64,000 nt of DNA, taken from Alkalidesulfovibrio alkalitolerans DSM 16529. GTDB taxonomy: Bacteria > Desulfobacterota > Desulfovibrionia > Desulfovibrionales > Desulfovibrionaceae. The notes under the pieces were generated by a model. It saw nothing but the letters and a program-made list of their open reading frames with translations, made no database searches and had not been told where the DNA came from. A program made the position numbers and the translations under genes. How positions within the stretch are numbered: position 1 is the first letter of the stretch; the number at the start of each line of letters is the position of its first letter. The DNA lies in assembly GCF_000422245.1 (NCBI RefSeq), contig NZ_ATHI01000005.1, forward strand, positions 124,001 to 188,000, read 5' to 3'. Below are positions 52,918 to 61,832 of this stretch, piece by piece.

Positions 52918-55278
52918 ATGGAAAAAAGCAGAACGGCTCGTCAACGGCTCGTCGTCACCGGCCAGGTGCAGGGCGTCGGATTTCGTCCTTTCGTCTATCG
53001 CCTGGCCATGGAAGGCGGGCTCAGCGGAGAGGTGCGAAACGCCCCGGAGGGCGTGGTCATCGAAATCCAGGGCGACGAGCCCATGGTCGCGGCCTTTGCC
53101 GGACGGCTGCAAGCCGAACTGCCGCCGCTCGCGCGCATCGTCACCTTGTCCGTACAGGATGTTTCGCCCCGTGAGGACGAATCGACCTTCGTCATCGCCA
53201 AAAGCCATGCGGGCGAGGGGCACAGCGTGCTCATCTCGCCCGACACCGCGACCTGCGAAGACTGTCTGGCCGAGTTCAACGACCCCGCCGACCGCCGCCA
53301 CCTCTACCCGTTCATCAACTGCACCAACTGCGGCCCACGCTACACCATCACCCGCTCCATCCCCTACGACCGCCCCGTGACCTCCATGGCCTGCTTCCCG
53401 CTCTGCGAGGCTTGTCGCGCGGAATACGAAAATCCGCTCGACCGCCGCTTCCACGCTCAGCCCAACGCCTGCCCCGAGTGCGGGCCGCGCGTGTGGCTCA
53501 CGGACGCGGCAGGCCAGGGGTTGGCCGAGGGCCGCGAGGCCGTGGCGGCCTGCGCGAGAACCCTGGCCGAGGGCGGCATCGCGGCGATGAAGGGGCTTGG
53601 CGGCTTTCATCTGGTCGTGGACGCGCGAAACGAGCGCGCAGTGGAGGAATTGCGGACCCGCAAGCACCGCAAGGACAAGCCCCTGGCGATCATGGTTCCC
53701 GATCTGGCCCAGGCGCGAGCCGTGGCCGAGATCGGCCCGGAAGAGGCCCGGCTCCTCACCTCGGCCGAGCGCCCCATCGTGCTCTGCGCAAAACGCCCGG
53801 ACGCGTCGCTCGCTCACGGTATCGCCCCGGACACGGACTTCGTGGGACTCATGCTGCCCTACGCGCCGCTACAGCATGCGCTGCTGCACGAGTATGCGGC
53901 GCTGTACAGCCCCCCCCTGGCCCTGGTCATGACATCGGGCAACGTCTCGGGCGATCCTATCGCGCTTGGCAACCGCGAAGCCTTGGCGCGACTCTCGGCC
54001 ATCGCAGACGTCTTCTTGCTGCATGATCGCGACATCCTCATCCGGGCCGACGACAGCGTGGTGCGCGTGGACGCGCAACGCCACGCGCCCGTGTTCCTGC
54101 GCCGCGCGCGCGGCTACACCCCGCGTCCGGTGTTCCTCTCGCGCCACGGCCCCTGCGTGCTCGGCACGGGACCGGAGCTCAAGAACACCCTGTGCCTGAC
54201 CAAGGGCGACCAGGCCTTCGTGAGCCAGCACATCGGCGACATGGAGAACTTGCAGACCTTCGCCTTCTGGCAGGAGATCGCGGCCCACCTCGCGGACATC
54301 CTGCGCGTGCAGCCCGAGTTCATGGTCCACGACCTGCACCCGGACTACCTGACCACGCGCCATGCCCTGGAACAGGCCGGATATCCCGGAGGGTTGCCCG
54401 TGGCCCCGCTGCAACACCACTATGCCCACGCCCACGCCGTGCTGGCTGAGAACCGCTTCGAGGGCCGGGCCGTGGTTCTGGCCCTGGACGGCACCGGCTA
54501 CGGCGAGGACGGCACGCTGTGGGGCGGCGAATGCCTGCTCGTGGACACCGAATCGCTCGACCACGCCCGGCTCGGTTGCCTGACCACGCTTCGCCTGCCT
54601 GGCGGCGAGGCGGCCATCCGCGAACCCTGGCGCGTGGCCCAGGCCGCGCTCCTCGAGCTGGGCGAGCGCGCGCCGGGCGCGCGACCCTGGCCCTGGCTGC
54701 AAAGCTTTGCGGCCGCCTCGAACGTGGTCGGCCAGATGCTCGACAAGGGATTGAACAGTCCCGCGACCACGAGTTGTGGTCGGCTCTTCGACGCCGCGGC
54801 CGGACTGCTTGGCCTCTCCATGACCATCGGCTACGAGGCGCAGGCGGCCATCGTCCTCGAACAGATCCAGGACCCGCTCGAAGGAAGCGCCTACCCCTGC
54901 CCGCTCATGGAAGAGAACGACCGCCTCGTGCTCGATGCCAGGGCTCTTCTGGCCGCCCTTTGGGCCGACCGCGCGGCCACACCCGCGCAGGCCGCGCGTC
55001 GCTTCCACCTGGGACTGGCCGCCGGGCTGACCGAGATGGCCGCGCGCGCGGCCGAGATCGCCGCCGTGGACACGGTGGGACTTTCCGGGGGGTGCCTTTT
55101 GAACATGACCCTGGCCCAAAAACTGGTCCGCTCCCTTTCCGGGCGCGGCCTGCGCGTGCTGTGTCACACCGAGCTTCCGCCCGGAGACGCCTGCGTTTCG
55201 CTCGGTCAGGCCGTGTGGGGGCGGCGGCGGCTCGAAATCAACTCTTGCGCGAACCGGTCGTCCCAGGCCGGGGCATAG
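52918..55278 (+). CDS. hypF: Carbamoyltransferase HypF (NiFe hydrogenase maturation)
   Basis: HypF makes the thiocarbamoyl group used for the CN ligands of NiFe hydrogenase. The 786-aa protein has an acylphosphatase domain (about 9-95, GQVQGVGFRPFVYRLA) and zinc-finger pairs (CEDCLAEF, CTNCGPRYT, CEAC, CPECGPR). A YrdC-like domain (KGLGGFHLVVDA, about 215) and a Kae1-like domain with QHHYAHAHAVLAEN and LALDGTGYGEDG follow. The ATG at 52918 fits the normal N-terminus, though its ribosome site is weak. Its last 41 bp overlap the convergent BON gene. Confidence 0.95.
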   Translation: MEKSRTARQRLVVTGQVQGVGFRPFVYRLAMEGGLSGEVRNAPEGVVIEIQGDEPMVAAFAGRLQAELPPLARIVTLSVQDVSPREDESTFVIAKSHAGEGHSVLISPDTATCEDCLAEFNDPADRRHLYPFINCTNCGPRYTITRSIPYDRPVTSMACFPLCEACRAEYENPLDRRFHAQPNACPECGPRVWLTDAAGQGLAEGREAVAACARTLAEGGIAAMKGLGGFHLVVDARNERAVEELRTRKHRKDKPLAIMVPDLAQARAVAEIGPEEARLLTSAERPIVLCAKRPDASLAHGIAPDTDFVGLMLPYAPLQHALLHEYAALYSPPLALVMTSGNVSGDPIALGNREALARLSAIADVFLLHDRDILIRADDSVVRVDAQRHAPVFLRRARGYTPRPVFLSRHGPCVLGTGPELKNTLCLTKGDQAFVSQHIGDMENLQTFAFWQEIAAHLADILRVQPEFMVHDLHPDYLTTRHALEQAGYPGGLPVAPLQHHYAHAHAVLAENRFEGRAVVLALDGTGYGEDGTLWGGECLLVDTESLDHARLGCLTTLRLPGGEAAIREPWRVAQAALLELGERAPGARPWPWLQSFAAASNVVGQMLDKGLNSPATTSCGRLFDAAAGLLGLSMTIGYEAQAAIVLEQIQDPLEGSAYPCPLMEENDRLVLDARALLAALWADRAATPAQAARRFHLGLAAGLTEMAARAAEIAAVDTVGLSGGCLLNMTLAQKLVRSLSGRGLRVLCHTELPPGDACVSLGQAVWGRRRLEINSCANRSSQAGA

Positions 55279-55825
55279 TCCGCAGGAACGACTTCACGTT
55301 CTTGACGCCTTCGATGGCCTTGACGATGGAGATGGCCTTGTCTATCTCGGCCTGGCTGCCCACTATACCCACCAGCACCACGTCACACTGCACGATGGAC
55401 AACTCGATGTTCGTGGCCGAGACGCCCGAAGTCCCGTACAGTTCGTAGTTCAGCTCGGCCCGCATCTGTTGGCGGTCCATGAAACCGCACTCCGAGTCCT
55501 GCTTGGGCAGCAGATAATGGTGGACCCGGTAGACTCCCTCGGTGGTCCGCGCGATCTGCAGCGCCTTGTCGCGCTCCATCTCACTCGAATACTCGCCCAC
55601 GATATATGCCTCGTTCAGGAACGCATAGGGCGTGATGCCGAAGTAGCTGACTTCGCTGTCCGAGGCGTAGGCCGCCTCTATCCTGGTTTTGATCTGCCTG
55701 TCCTGGGCGATCTGGGCGGTGCTGCGCTCATCCACGACCGTGCCGTACACGGCACCCCAGGGTGTGGCGCTGCCGCATCCCGCCAAAAAGGCCGCGAAAA
55801 CCATGATCCAAAACAGTCTGAACAT
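55238..55825 (-). CDS. BON-domain lipoprotein
   Basis: The 195-aa protein has a lipoprotein signal ending FLAGCGS and two BON-like units: RQIKTRIEAAYASDSEVSYFGI with EAYIVGEYSSEMERDKALQIARTTEGV, and IELSIVQCDVVLVGIVGSQAEIDKAISIVKAIEGVKNV. BON proteins (OsmY, DolP types) act at the outer membrane or periplasm. TCCTCCT in reverse gives AGGAGGA before the ATG. It ends within hypF. Confidence 0.85.
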   Translation of the reverse strand: MFRLFWIMVFAAFLAGCGSATPWGAVYGTVVDERSTAQIAQDRQIKTRIEAAYASDSEVSYFGITPYAFLNEAYIVGEYSSEMERDKALQIARTTEGVYRVHHYLLPKQDSECGFMDRQQMRAELNYELYGTSGVSATNIELSIVQCDVVLVGIVGSQAEIDKAISIVKAIEGVKNVKSFLRTMPRPGTTGSRKS

Positions 55826-55879
55826 GATCTCCTCCTGGCCTGGCTTGCCGCTTTATGGCAAATGGCCAACAATTTCAAT

Positions 55880-55908
55880 TTATTATCAGAATACCTGCAA
55901 GTCGGCAA
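55880..55908 (-). promoter_or_regulatory. Promoter of the BON lipoprotein gene
   Basis: On the minus strand TTGCCG (55903-55908) and TAATAA (55880-55885) have 17-bp spacing, about 55 bp before the ATG. Confidence 0.5.
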
Positions 55909-55911
55909 CGC

Positions 55912-55941
55912 TTGACAATCTCGCGTCGGACTACCTATAGC
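55912..55941 (+). promoter_or_regulatory. Promoter of the EF-G-like gene
   Basis: A perfect TTGACA (55912-55917) and TATAGC (55936-55941) are 18 bp apart, leaving a leader of about 90 nt before the ATG at 56037. It is back to back with the BON promoter. Confidence 0.55.
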
Positions 55942-56036
55942 TTGAAGCCTTGGAAACTCACGGAGTTCATACTCCAAAGCGGGAGACGATGGCAAAGGGT
56001 TCTGACGGACGTTCCAACTGACATCAGGAGTGCTGC

Positions 56037-58103
56037 ATGCTGGACCTGCTTGCATCCCAGCGCACATACGCGCTGGTCGGACATGGCGGCTCGGGAAAGA
56101 CCTCGGTGGCGGAGATGCTTCTCTTCACTGCCGGTTCCCTGGACAGGCTCGGTAAAATCGAGGAAGGGACCACCTGCCTCGACCATGAACCCGAGGAAGT
56201 CAAACGGCGCGGCAGCATCCAGCCCGGCTTCGCACGCCTGCTCTGGAAAAAGAACCCCCACTATCTCATCGACTCTCCCGGCGACAACAACTTCATCGGC
56301 GACGCCGCCTTTCTCCTGACCGCCGCCGACGGCGTGGTGCTGGTCATCGATGCCGTGGACGGAGTCAAGCCCCTGACCCGCAAGATATGGTCGCAGGTCA
56401 AGCAGGCCGGACTTCCCGGCCTGATCTTCATCAACAAGATGGACCGCGACCGGGCCGATTTCGACATGGCCCTTGCGAGCATCTCGGAGCAGCTCGGCGT
56501 AAAGCCCGTGCTCCTGCACATGCCCATTGGCCAACGCGAGAGCTTCAGCGGCGTGGTAGACGTGCTCGCGGGCAAGGCCTACTCCTTCGACGGCAAGGGA
56601 GGGCTCACGCCCACGGATGTCCCCGCCGACATGGTCGACGACCTCTCCTTGATGCGTGAAACCATGATCGAGAACATCGCCGAGTCCGACGAAGCGCTGA
56701 TGGAGGCCTACCTCGAAGAGGGCCAGCTCACTCCCGAACAGATAGAGAAGGGCCTTTCGCTCGGTGTGGCTTCGGGCGCGCTCGTGCCCGTGGCCGTGGG
56801 CTCCGCCCTGGAGAACAAGGGCGGCGGACTGCTTCTGGACGCCATCCAGGGGCTTTTGCCCTCGCCGCTTGGCCATGCTCCCTTCACGGGCGACGACGGC
56901 TCACAGCGAATTTCCTCGCCGGACGAGCCCGTGGCCGCCTTCGTTTGCAAGACCATCGCCGACCCCTACGCCGGACACCTCTCGGTGCTGCGCGTGCTTT
57001 CGGGCCAGCTTTCGGGCGATATGACCCTGGCCAACCCCGATCGCGACGGCAAGGAGCGCATCGGCCAGCTTCTCTTTCTCAAGGGCAAGGAGACCACGCC
57101 CTGCAAGGAAGTCCTCGGTCCTGGGGCCATCGTGGCCGTGGCCAAGCTCAAGAACACCCACACCGGCGACACGCTGTGCGACGAAAAGAGTCGTTTCGTG
57201 CTCGAGCGCCCGGTCCTGCCGCCGCAGCTCATCACCTACGCCCTGGCCGCCGCCGAGAAAGGCGAGGAAGACAAGGTCTTCCAGGCCATCCACAAGCTCC
57301 TGGAGGAGGACATCACCCTGCGCCTCTTCCGCGACGAGGAGACGGGCGACATCCTGCTCTCGGGCATGGGCCAGCTGCACATCGAGACCGCCGTGGAGAA
57401 GGCCCGCCGCCGTTTCAAGGTGGACGTGCTGCTGAAGACCCCCAAAGTCCCCTACCGCGAGACCTTCAAAGGCAAGGCCGACGTGCAGGGACGCCACAAG
57501 AAGCAGACCGGCGGACGCGGCCAGTTCGGCGACTGCTTCGTGCGCATCGAGCCGCAACCTTTGGGCGCGGGCTACGCCTTCGAGGACGCCATCGTGGGCG
57601 GCTCCATTCCCCGCCAGTACATCCCGGCCGTGGACAAGGGCATCCAGGAGTCGGCCGCGCGCGGCTACCTCTCGGGCAACCCTGTGGTCGACTTCAAGGC
57701 AGTGCTCTACGACGGCTCATACCACAACGTGGACTCCTCGGAGATGGCCTTCAAGATCGCGGGCTCCCTGGCCTTCAAGAAGGCCTGCGAAACCGCCGGG
57801 ATGCGCCTGCTCGAACCCTACATGCTGGTCACGGTCTCTGTGCCCGACCAATACATGGGCGACATCATCGGCGACCTCTCGTCGCGGCGCGGCAAAGTGC
57901 TGGGCTCCGACTCCACGGGAGGAGTTACGGACGTCAAGGCGCACGTGCCCATGAACGAGATTCTGCGCTACGCGCCCGACCTTCGCTCCATGACCGGCGG
58001 TCAGGGCGTGTTCACCATGGAATTCTCGCACTACGAGGAAGCGCCGCCGCCCGTCACCGAGCGCGTGATCGCCGAATACAAGAAGTCGCGCGGCGAGGAA
58101 TAA
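56037..58103 (+). CDS. Elongation factor G-like GTPase (EF-G2 type)
   Basis: The 688-aa protein has all five EF-G domains but an atypical G1 loop (GHGGSGKTS, 15-23, instead of AHxDxGKT). G3 is DSPGDNNFIGD and G4 is INKMDRDRAD. Domain IV keeps TGGRGQFGDCFVRIEP and domain V ends with RGKVLGSDSTGG. These mark the EF-G2 group, a paralogue whose translocation role is doubtful. No ribosomal-protein genes flank it. It is a single-gene unit followed by a palindromic repeat. Confidence 0.88.
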   Translation: MLDLLASQRTYALVGHGGSGKTSVAEMLLFTAGSLDRLGKIEEGTTCLDHEPEEVKRRGSIQPGFARLLWKKNPHYLIDSPGDNNFIGDAAFLLTAADGVVLVIDAVDGVKPLTRKIWSQVKQAGLPGLIFINKMDRDRADFDMALASISEQLGVKPVLLHMPIGQRESFSGVVDVLAGKAYSFDGKGGLTPTDVPADMVDDLSLMRETMIENIAESDEALMEAYLEEGQLTPEQIEKGLSLGVASGALVPVAVGSALENKGGGLLLDAIQGLLPSPLGHAPFTGDDGSQRISSPDEPVAAFVCKTIADPYAGHLSVLRVLSGQLSGDMTLANPDRDGKERIGQLLFLKGKETTPCKEVLGPGAIVAVAKLKNTHTGDTLCDEKSRFVLERPVLPPQLITYALAAAEKGEEDKVFQAIHKLLEEDITLRLFRDEETGDILLSGMGQLHIETAVEKARRRFKVDVLLKTPKVPYRETFKGKADVQGRHKKQTGGRGQFGDCFVRIEPQPLGAGYAFEDAIVGGSIPRQYIPAVDKGIQESAARGYLSGNPVVDFKAVLYDGSYHNVDSSEMAFKIAGSLAFKKACETAGMRLLEPYMLVTVSVPDQYMGDIIGDLSSRRGKVLGSDSTGGVTDVKAHVPMNEILRYAPDLRSMTGGQGVFTMEFSHYEEAPPPVTERVIAEYKKSRGEE

Positions 58104-58107
58104 TCCG

Positions 58108-58222
58108 CAGCCGCCCCAAAAATCCCGTCTGCGGCGTTGCAACAAAAGCGCCGGACCCTCGTGTATGCGAAATGCACGTCGGCTCCGGCGCTTTCTCGCA
58201 TCTGACGCTTTTCGACGGCCTG
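58108..58222 (+). repeat. Dispersed palindromic repeat, type A (copy 5)
   Basis: It begins 5 bp after the EF-G-like stop. Ends are CAGCCGCCCCAAAAATC and, reversed, CAGGCCGTCGAAAAG. Arms GTCTGCGGCGTTGC and CTCGCATCTGACGC flank AAAGCGCCGGACC and GGCTCCGGCGCTTT. The right arm lacks the GCGCCTTG block found in other copies, so this copy is 115 bp. Confidence 0.85.
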
Positions 58223-58301
58223 CGAAACTGGGTTCGGACGCGCGGCTTTACCTGCGCGGGGCGCGGTCCGGATCGAGTATGCGTCCGGCTGGCGGGGACG
58301 A

Positions 58302-58922
58302 TCAGGCGTGGAGCAGCGCCGCGAGGCTCCCGGCGGGACGGCACAGGCCGAGGTTCAGGGCCCGTACGAGGTCCGCGGGGCCGCGCACGGGCGCGAAGAA
58401 ACGGGTCGGGGCACGGCCCATCTCCTCCATGGAGTGGGCGTCGCTGCCGCCGGTCAGGGTCGGGCAGTAGTGCCGGGCCAGGGCTCGGGCGCGAAGGTCG
58501 TGCTCGGGCAGGTTGCGGCCGTTGGCGATCTCCATGACTTGGCACAGGCCGTCGCGGAACACCGACTCGTCCGTCTCCCGGCCCGGCCGGAAGGGATGCG
58601 CGGCCACGGCCACGCCCCCGGCCCGTCGCACGCGCGGCAACAGCTCGGCGGCCGCAAGACCGGGCGCGAGGCCGGGAATGCCCCCGCCCGTGGGAGAAAA
58701 AAGCAGGAAATCGCCCTGCGGCGTCGCATATTCCATGCCTACCACCACGCACAGCCCGTCCTCGCGCAGCCCCTGCGCCAGCACCGAGGCGGCGCCGTCG
58801 GTCTCGTGATCCGTGATGCACAGACCGGCAAGCCCCAGGGCGCGGGCCGCCTCGACCGCCTCTTGGGGCGTCATGCGGCTGCACGGAGAAAAGGTGGTGT
58901 GGACGTGCAGATCGAAGAGCAT
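58302..58922 (-). CDS. PHP-domain phosphoesterase
   Basis: The 206-aa protein begins MLFDLHVHTTFSPCS, the PHP metal motif HxH. It continues with LAGLCITDHET, a middle VAVAAHPFRPGR and a C-terminal LTGGSDAHSMEEMG, completing the PHP metal ligands. Such small PHP proteins hydrolyse phosphoesters, for example histidinol-phosphate-like or nucleoside substrates; the substrate here is unknown. A start further upstream is open but the protein fold begins here. It is divergent from the mutase gene. Confidence 0.82.
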   Translation of the reverse strand: MLFDLHVHTTFSPCSRMTPQEAVEAARALGLAGLCITDHETDGAASVLAQGLREDGLCVVVGMEYATPQGDFLLFSPTGGGIPGLAPGLAAAELLPRVRRAGGVAVAAHPFRPGRETDESVFRDGLCQVMEIANGRNLPEHDLRARALARHYCPTLTGGSDAHSMEEMGRAPTRFFAPVRGPADLVRALNLGLCRPAGSLAALLHA

Positions 58923-59055
58923 GCCCCTGCATGCCACGTCGCGCGATTGCGCGCAAATGCGATTCCCCGATGCCTTTTTCCGCTCCCATCGGATTTCGGG
59001 ATGCATCGGCTCCACGGTTGCAGCCGGACGACCAAGGCCGTACACATGAGGCGTC

Positions 59056-60378
59056 ATGCCCACGAAATGCCTCTGCATACTCCTCGACGGCCTGGGCGAC
59101 AGGACGCACGCCGCGCTCGACGGCCTCACGCCGCTTCAGGTCGCGGCCACCCCCTGCCTGGATTCCCTGGCCGCTGCCGGGGCCAACGGGCTCTACCATG
59201 CGGGCAGGCTGGGCCAGGCCCTGCCGAGCGAACTGGCCCACTTCGCCATGTTCGGCTACGAGCACGCGGAATTCCCCGGGCGCGGCCCCATCGAGGCCCT
59301 GGGCGCGGGGATCACGCCCGCGCCGGACGAGGTGGCCGTGCTGGCCCATTTCTGCTCTCTCACGGTACGCAACGACGGCCTGCATGTGCGCGCCGACAGG
59401 CCGCCCGGCGTGGACGACGATTTGCGCCGCAAGATATTTACGGAGGCGGCCTCGTTCGAGGACGAAGGGCTCATTGTCCGCCTCGTCCCGACCAAGGGGC
59501 TCTTCGGCGTGCTGCTCGTCTCGGGCGGGGCCGATCCGCGCTTCACCGACACCAACCCCATGACGGACGGCTGGCCGGTTCACCCCCTCGAACCGCTGGC
59601 CGAGGCGCACGGCGACGAAAGCGCGCGCCGCACGGCCCGCGTCCTTGGCCGCTATCTGCGCCGCGTCTTCCGCCTCCTCTCCGCCCTGCCCGAGAACCAA
59701 GAGCGCGAGGCGCGGGGCCTGCCGCCGGTCAACGGCCTGGTCACGCAGCGCCCCGGCCGCCTGGGCGCGATCGAGCCGTTTCGCGAGCGCACCGGCCTCT
59801 CGGGCTGCATCGTGGCCTCCGGCCCCCTGTACCTGGGGCTTGGCCGCTGCCTGGGCATGGAGACCATCGCGGACGACGACGGCGAGGACCCGGGCGAGGA
59901 CCTTGCCCGGCGCATCGGGCTCGCGCGCGCGGCCCTTTCGCGGCACGATTTCGTTCATGTCCACTCCAAGGCACCGGACGAGGCCGCCCACGCCAAGAGT
60001 CCGTCGCGCAAGGTCGCGGCCATCGAGTCGCTGGACCGGGGGCTGGCCACGACGATCGGCCCCCTGCTCGACGACAAGGACCTCTTGCTGGCCGTGACCT
60101 CGGACCACTCCACGCCCTCGTCCGGCCCGCTCATCCATTCCGGGGAGCCCGTGCCGCTGTGCATGGTCGGCGCGGGGCTCAGACGCGACCAGGTGCGGAC
60201 CTTCGATGAGGCAGCGGCTGCGCGCGGCAGCCTCGGCCCGGTGCGCGGCACGGAATTCATGCTCCTGGTGCTGAACGCCCTGGACCGGGCGCGGCTCTTG
60301 GGCATCCGCGACACGCCGCACGAGCGCCTCTACTGGCCCGCGGGGAGCGCGGCCTTCCGCCTCGAGGAGGACGAATGA
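59056..60378 (+). CDS. Archaeal-type cofactor-independent phosphoglycerate mutase (ApgM family)
   Basis: The 440-aa protein starts MPTKCLCILLDGLGDRTHAALDG, the alkaline-phosphatase-superfamily metal motif of ApgM. It has the nucleophile region SELAHFAMFGYE (Ser near residue 60) and late SDHSTPSSGPLIHSGEPVP. The known members interconvert 2- and 3-phosphoglycerate, though some related proteins act on other phosphosugars. Its stop overlaps the next gene (ATGA), so the two form an operon. Confidence 0.85.
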   Translation: MPTKCLCILLDGLGDRTHAALDGLTPLQVAATPCLDSLAAAGANGLYHAGRLGQALPSELAHFAMFGYEHAEFPGRGPIEALGAGITPAPDEVAVLAHFCSLTVRNDGLHVRADRPPGVDDDLRRKIFTEAASFEDEGLIVRLVPTKGLFGVLLVSGGADPRFTDTNPMTDGWPVHPLEPLAEAHGDESARRTARVLGRYLRRVFRLLSALPENQEREARGLPPVNGLVTQRPGRLGAIEPFRERTGLSGCIVASGPLYLGLGRCLGMETIADDDGEDPGEDLARRIGLARAALSRHDFVHVHSKAPDEAAHAKSPSRKVAAIESLDRGLATTIGPLLDDKDLLLAVTSDHSTPSSGPLIHSGEPVPLCMVGAGLRRDQVRTFDEAAAARGSLGPVRGTEFMLLVLNALDRARLLGIRDTPHERLYWPAGSAAFRLEEDE

Positions 60379-60950
60379 GCCCGGCGGCTCCCCCGGCCGG
60401 GACGGGCGTGATCCACGGCCGCTTCCAGGTGCCGCACAACGACCACCTGCGCTATCTCCTGGCGGGCAAGGCGCTGTGCCGTTTCCTCTACGTGGGCGTG
60501 ACCAACCCCGATCCCCTGCTGACCCGCGAGGACGCGGCCGACGCGCGGCGTTCCCTGGCCGAGGCCAACCCTCTGACCTTCTGGGAGCGCATGCTCATGT
60601 GCCGCGACATGCTTCTCGAAGCGGGCGTGCCGCGAGACGAGTTCGAGGTCGTGCCCTTTCCCGTCAACCTGCCCGAGCTTTGGGCGCACTACGTGCCGCT
60701 GGACAGCCTCTTCTTCGTCTCCATCTACGACGCCTGGGGCAGGGCCAAGGAGCGGCGCTTCCGGGAGCGGGACCTGCGGGTCCACGTGCTGTGGGAGGTG
60801 CGGCCCGAGGACAAGGGCATCAGCGGCAGCGACGTGCGCTCGCGCATGGCCGAGGGGCGGCCCTGGCGCGATCTGGTGCCGCCCGCCGTGGCCCGGCTGG
60901 CCGAGGCCTGGGATCTGCCGGGACGGCTCGGCGCGGCGCGCGCGCCGTAG
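60375..60950 (+). CDS. Nicotinamide-nucleotide adenylyltransferase-like protein (NadM type)
   Basis: The 191-aa protein has the nucleotidyltransferase motif GVIHGRFQVPHNDHLRYLLAG (split here by a degenerate HxGH: HNDH) and the second motif KGISGSDVRSRM, typical of NadM-like enzymes that join ATP to NMN. The middle contains FFVSIYDAWGRAKE. Substrate is inferred from motifs. It overlaps apgM. The 280 bp after it (60951-61230) show no gene and no clear terminator. Confidence 0.78.
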   Translation: MSPAAPPAGTGVIHGRFQVPHNDHLRYLLAGKALCRFLYVGVTNPDPLLTREDAADARRSLAEANPLTFWERMLMCRDMLLEAGVPRDEFEVVPFPVNLPELWAHYVPLDSLFFVSIYDAWGRAKERRFRERDLRVHVLWEVRPEDKGISGSDVRSRMAEGRPWRDLVPPAVARLAEAWDLPGRLGAARAP

Positions 60951-61230
60951 CAGCCCGCCCGAGGCGTCATCGCCGCGATCCGGCCCGCTCTCGCGCGCGG
61001 CCGTCTGGTCAAACGAGATGCCCACGGCCTGCGCCCGCCGCGCTACCGGGCATCCGGCCCACGCGAGGCCGGAGTGCCGCCCCTGAAAGGCAAACCTCTC
61101 CTTCCCTTTTCCGCTCCACGCCTGCGCGCGATCCCGGACATCCGGAAGTTCGATCCGGCGTTGCCAGGGCGGCTCTTTTGTGGAATAGGCTGGCGGTAAT
61201 TGCCGTAATCCGCGAATGAAGGAGTACGCC

Positions 61231-61752
61231 ATGTACGATCCCAAAGCGTTGATCATCACCGCAGACGGCTTCGAGGACTCGGAGCTGCTCGTGCCCATGT
61301 ACCGCCTGCAGGAGGCGGGGTTCTCGGTGGACGTCGCGGCCCCGGCCAAGGGAACGGTCACGGGCAAGCAGGGCTACGAGGTCGAGGCCAATCTGGCCCT
61401 GGACAAGATCGAATCGGCCGAGGGCTGCGGCTACAAGATCCTCGTCATCCCCGGCGGCAAGGCTCCGGCCAAGCTGCGCGAGATTCCCAAGGCCCTGGAC
61501 ATCGCCCGCGACTTCGCGGCTGCGGGCCTGCCCATCGCGGCCATCTGCCACGGACCGCAGGTGCTCATCTCGGCCGGGCTTCTACGCGGCCGCAAGGCCA
61601 CCTGCTACAAGACGGTGCGCGAGGAGATGGTGGCCGCGGGCGTGGACTACCAGGACGCGGAGGTCGTGGTGGACGGTCAGTTCGTCACCTCGCGCCAGCC
61701 CTCGGACCTGCCCGCCTTCAACCACGAGATCATGAGGTTGCTCGGCGTCTGA
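61231..61752 (+). CDS. DJ-1/PfpI family protein
   Basis: The 173-aa protein has the DJ-1/PfpI fold: ALIITADGFEDSELLVPMYRLQEAGF, then LVIPGGKAPAKLRE and the nucleophile elbow AAICHGPQVLISAG with reactive Cys. Family members act as deglycases, proteases or chaperones. The ATG at 61231 was chosen because AAGGAGTACGCC lies directly before it; an earlier ATG at 61216 includes that site. A single-gene unit. Confidence 0.88.
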   Translation: MYDPKALIITADGFEDSELLVPMYRLQEAGFSVDVAAPAKGTVTGKQGYEVEANLALDKIESAEGCGYKILVIPGGKAPAKLREIPKALDIARDFAAAGLPIAAICHGPQVLISAGLLRGRKATCYKTVREEMVAAGVDYQDAEVVVDGQFVTSRQPSDLPAFNHEIMRLLGV

Positions 61753-61832
61753 TTCCCGGCGCGGTTGACCGGCTCCGGCTCCTGGGCTAGGCATCCCCTG
61801 GCCGCGCATCCGCACGGCCAGGGGGAGTTCAT

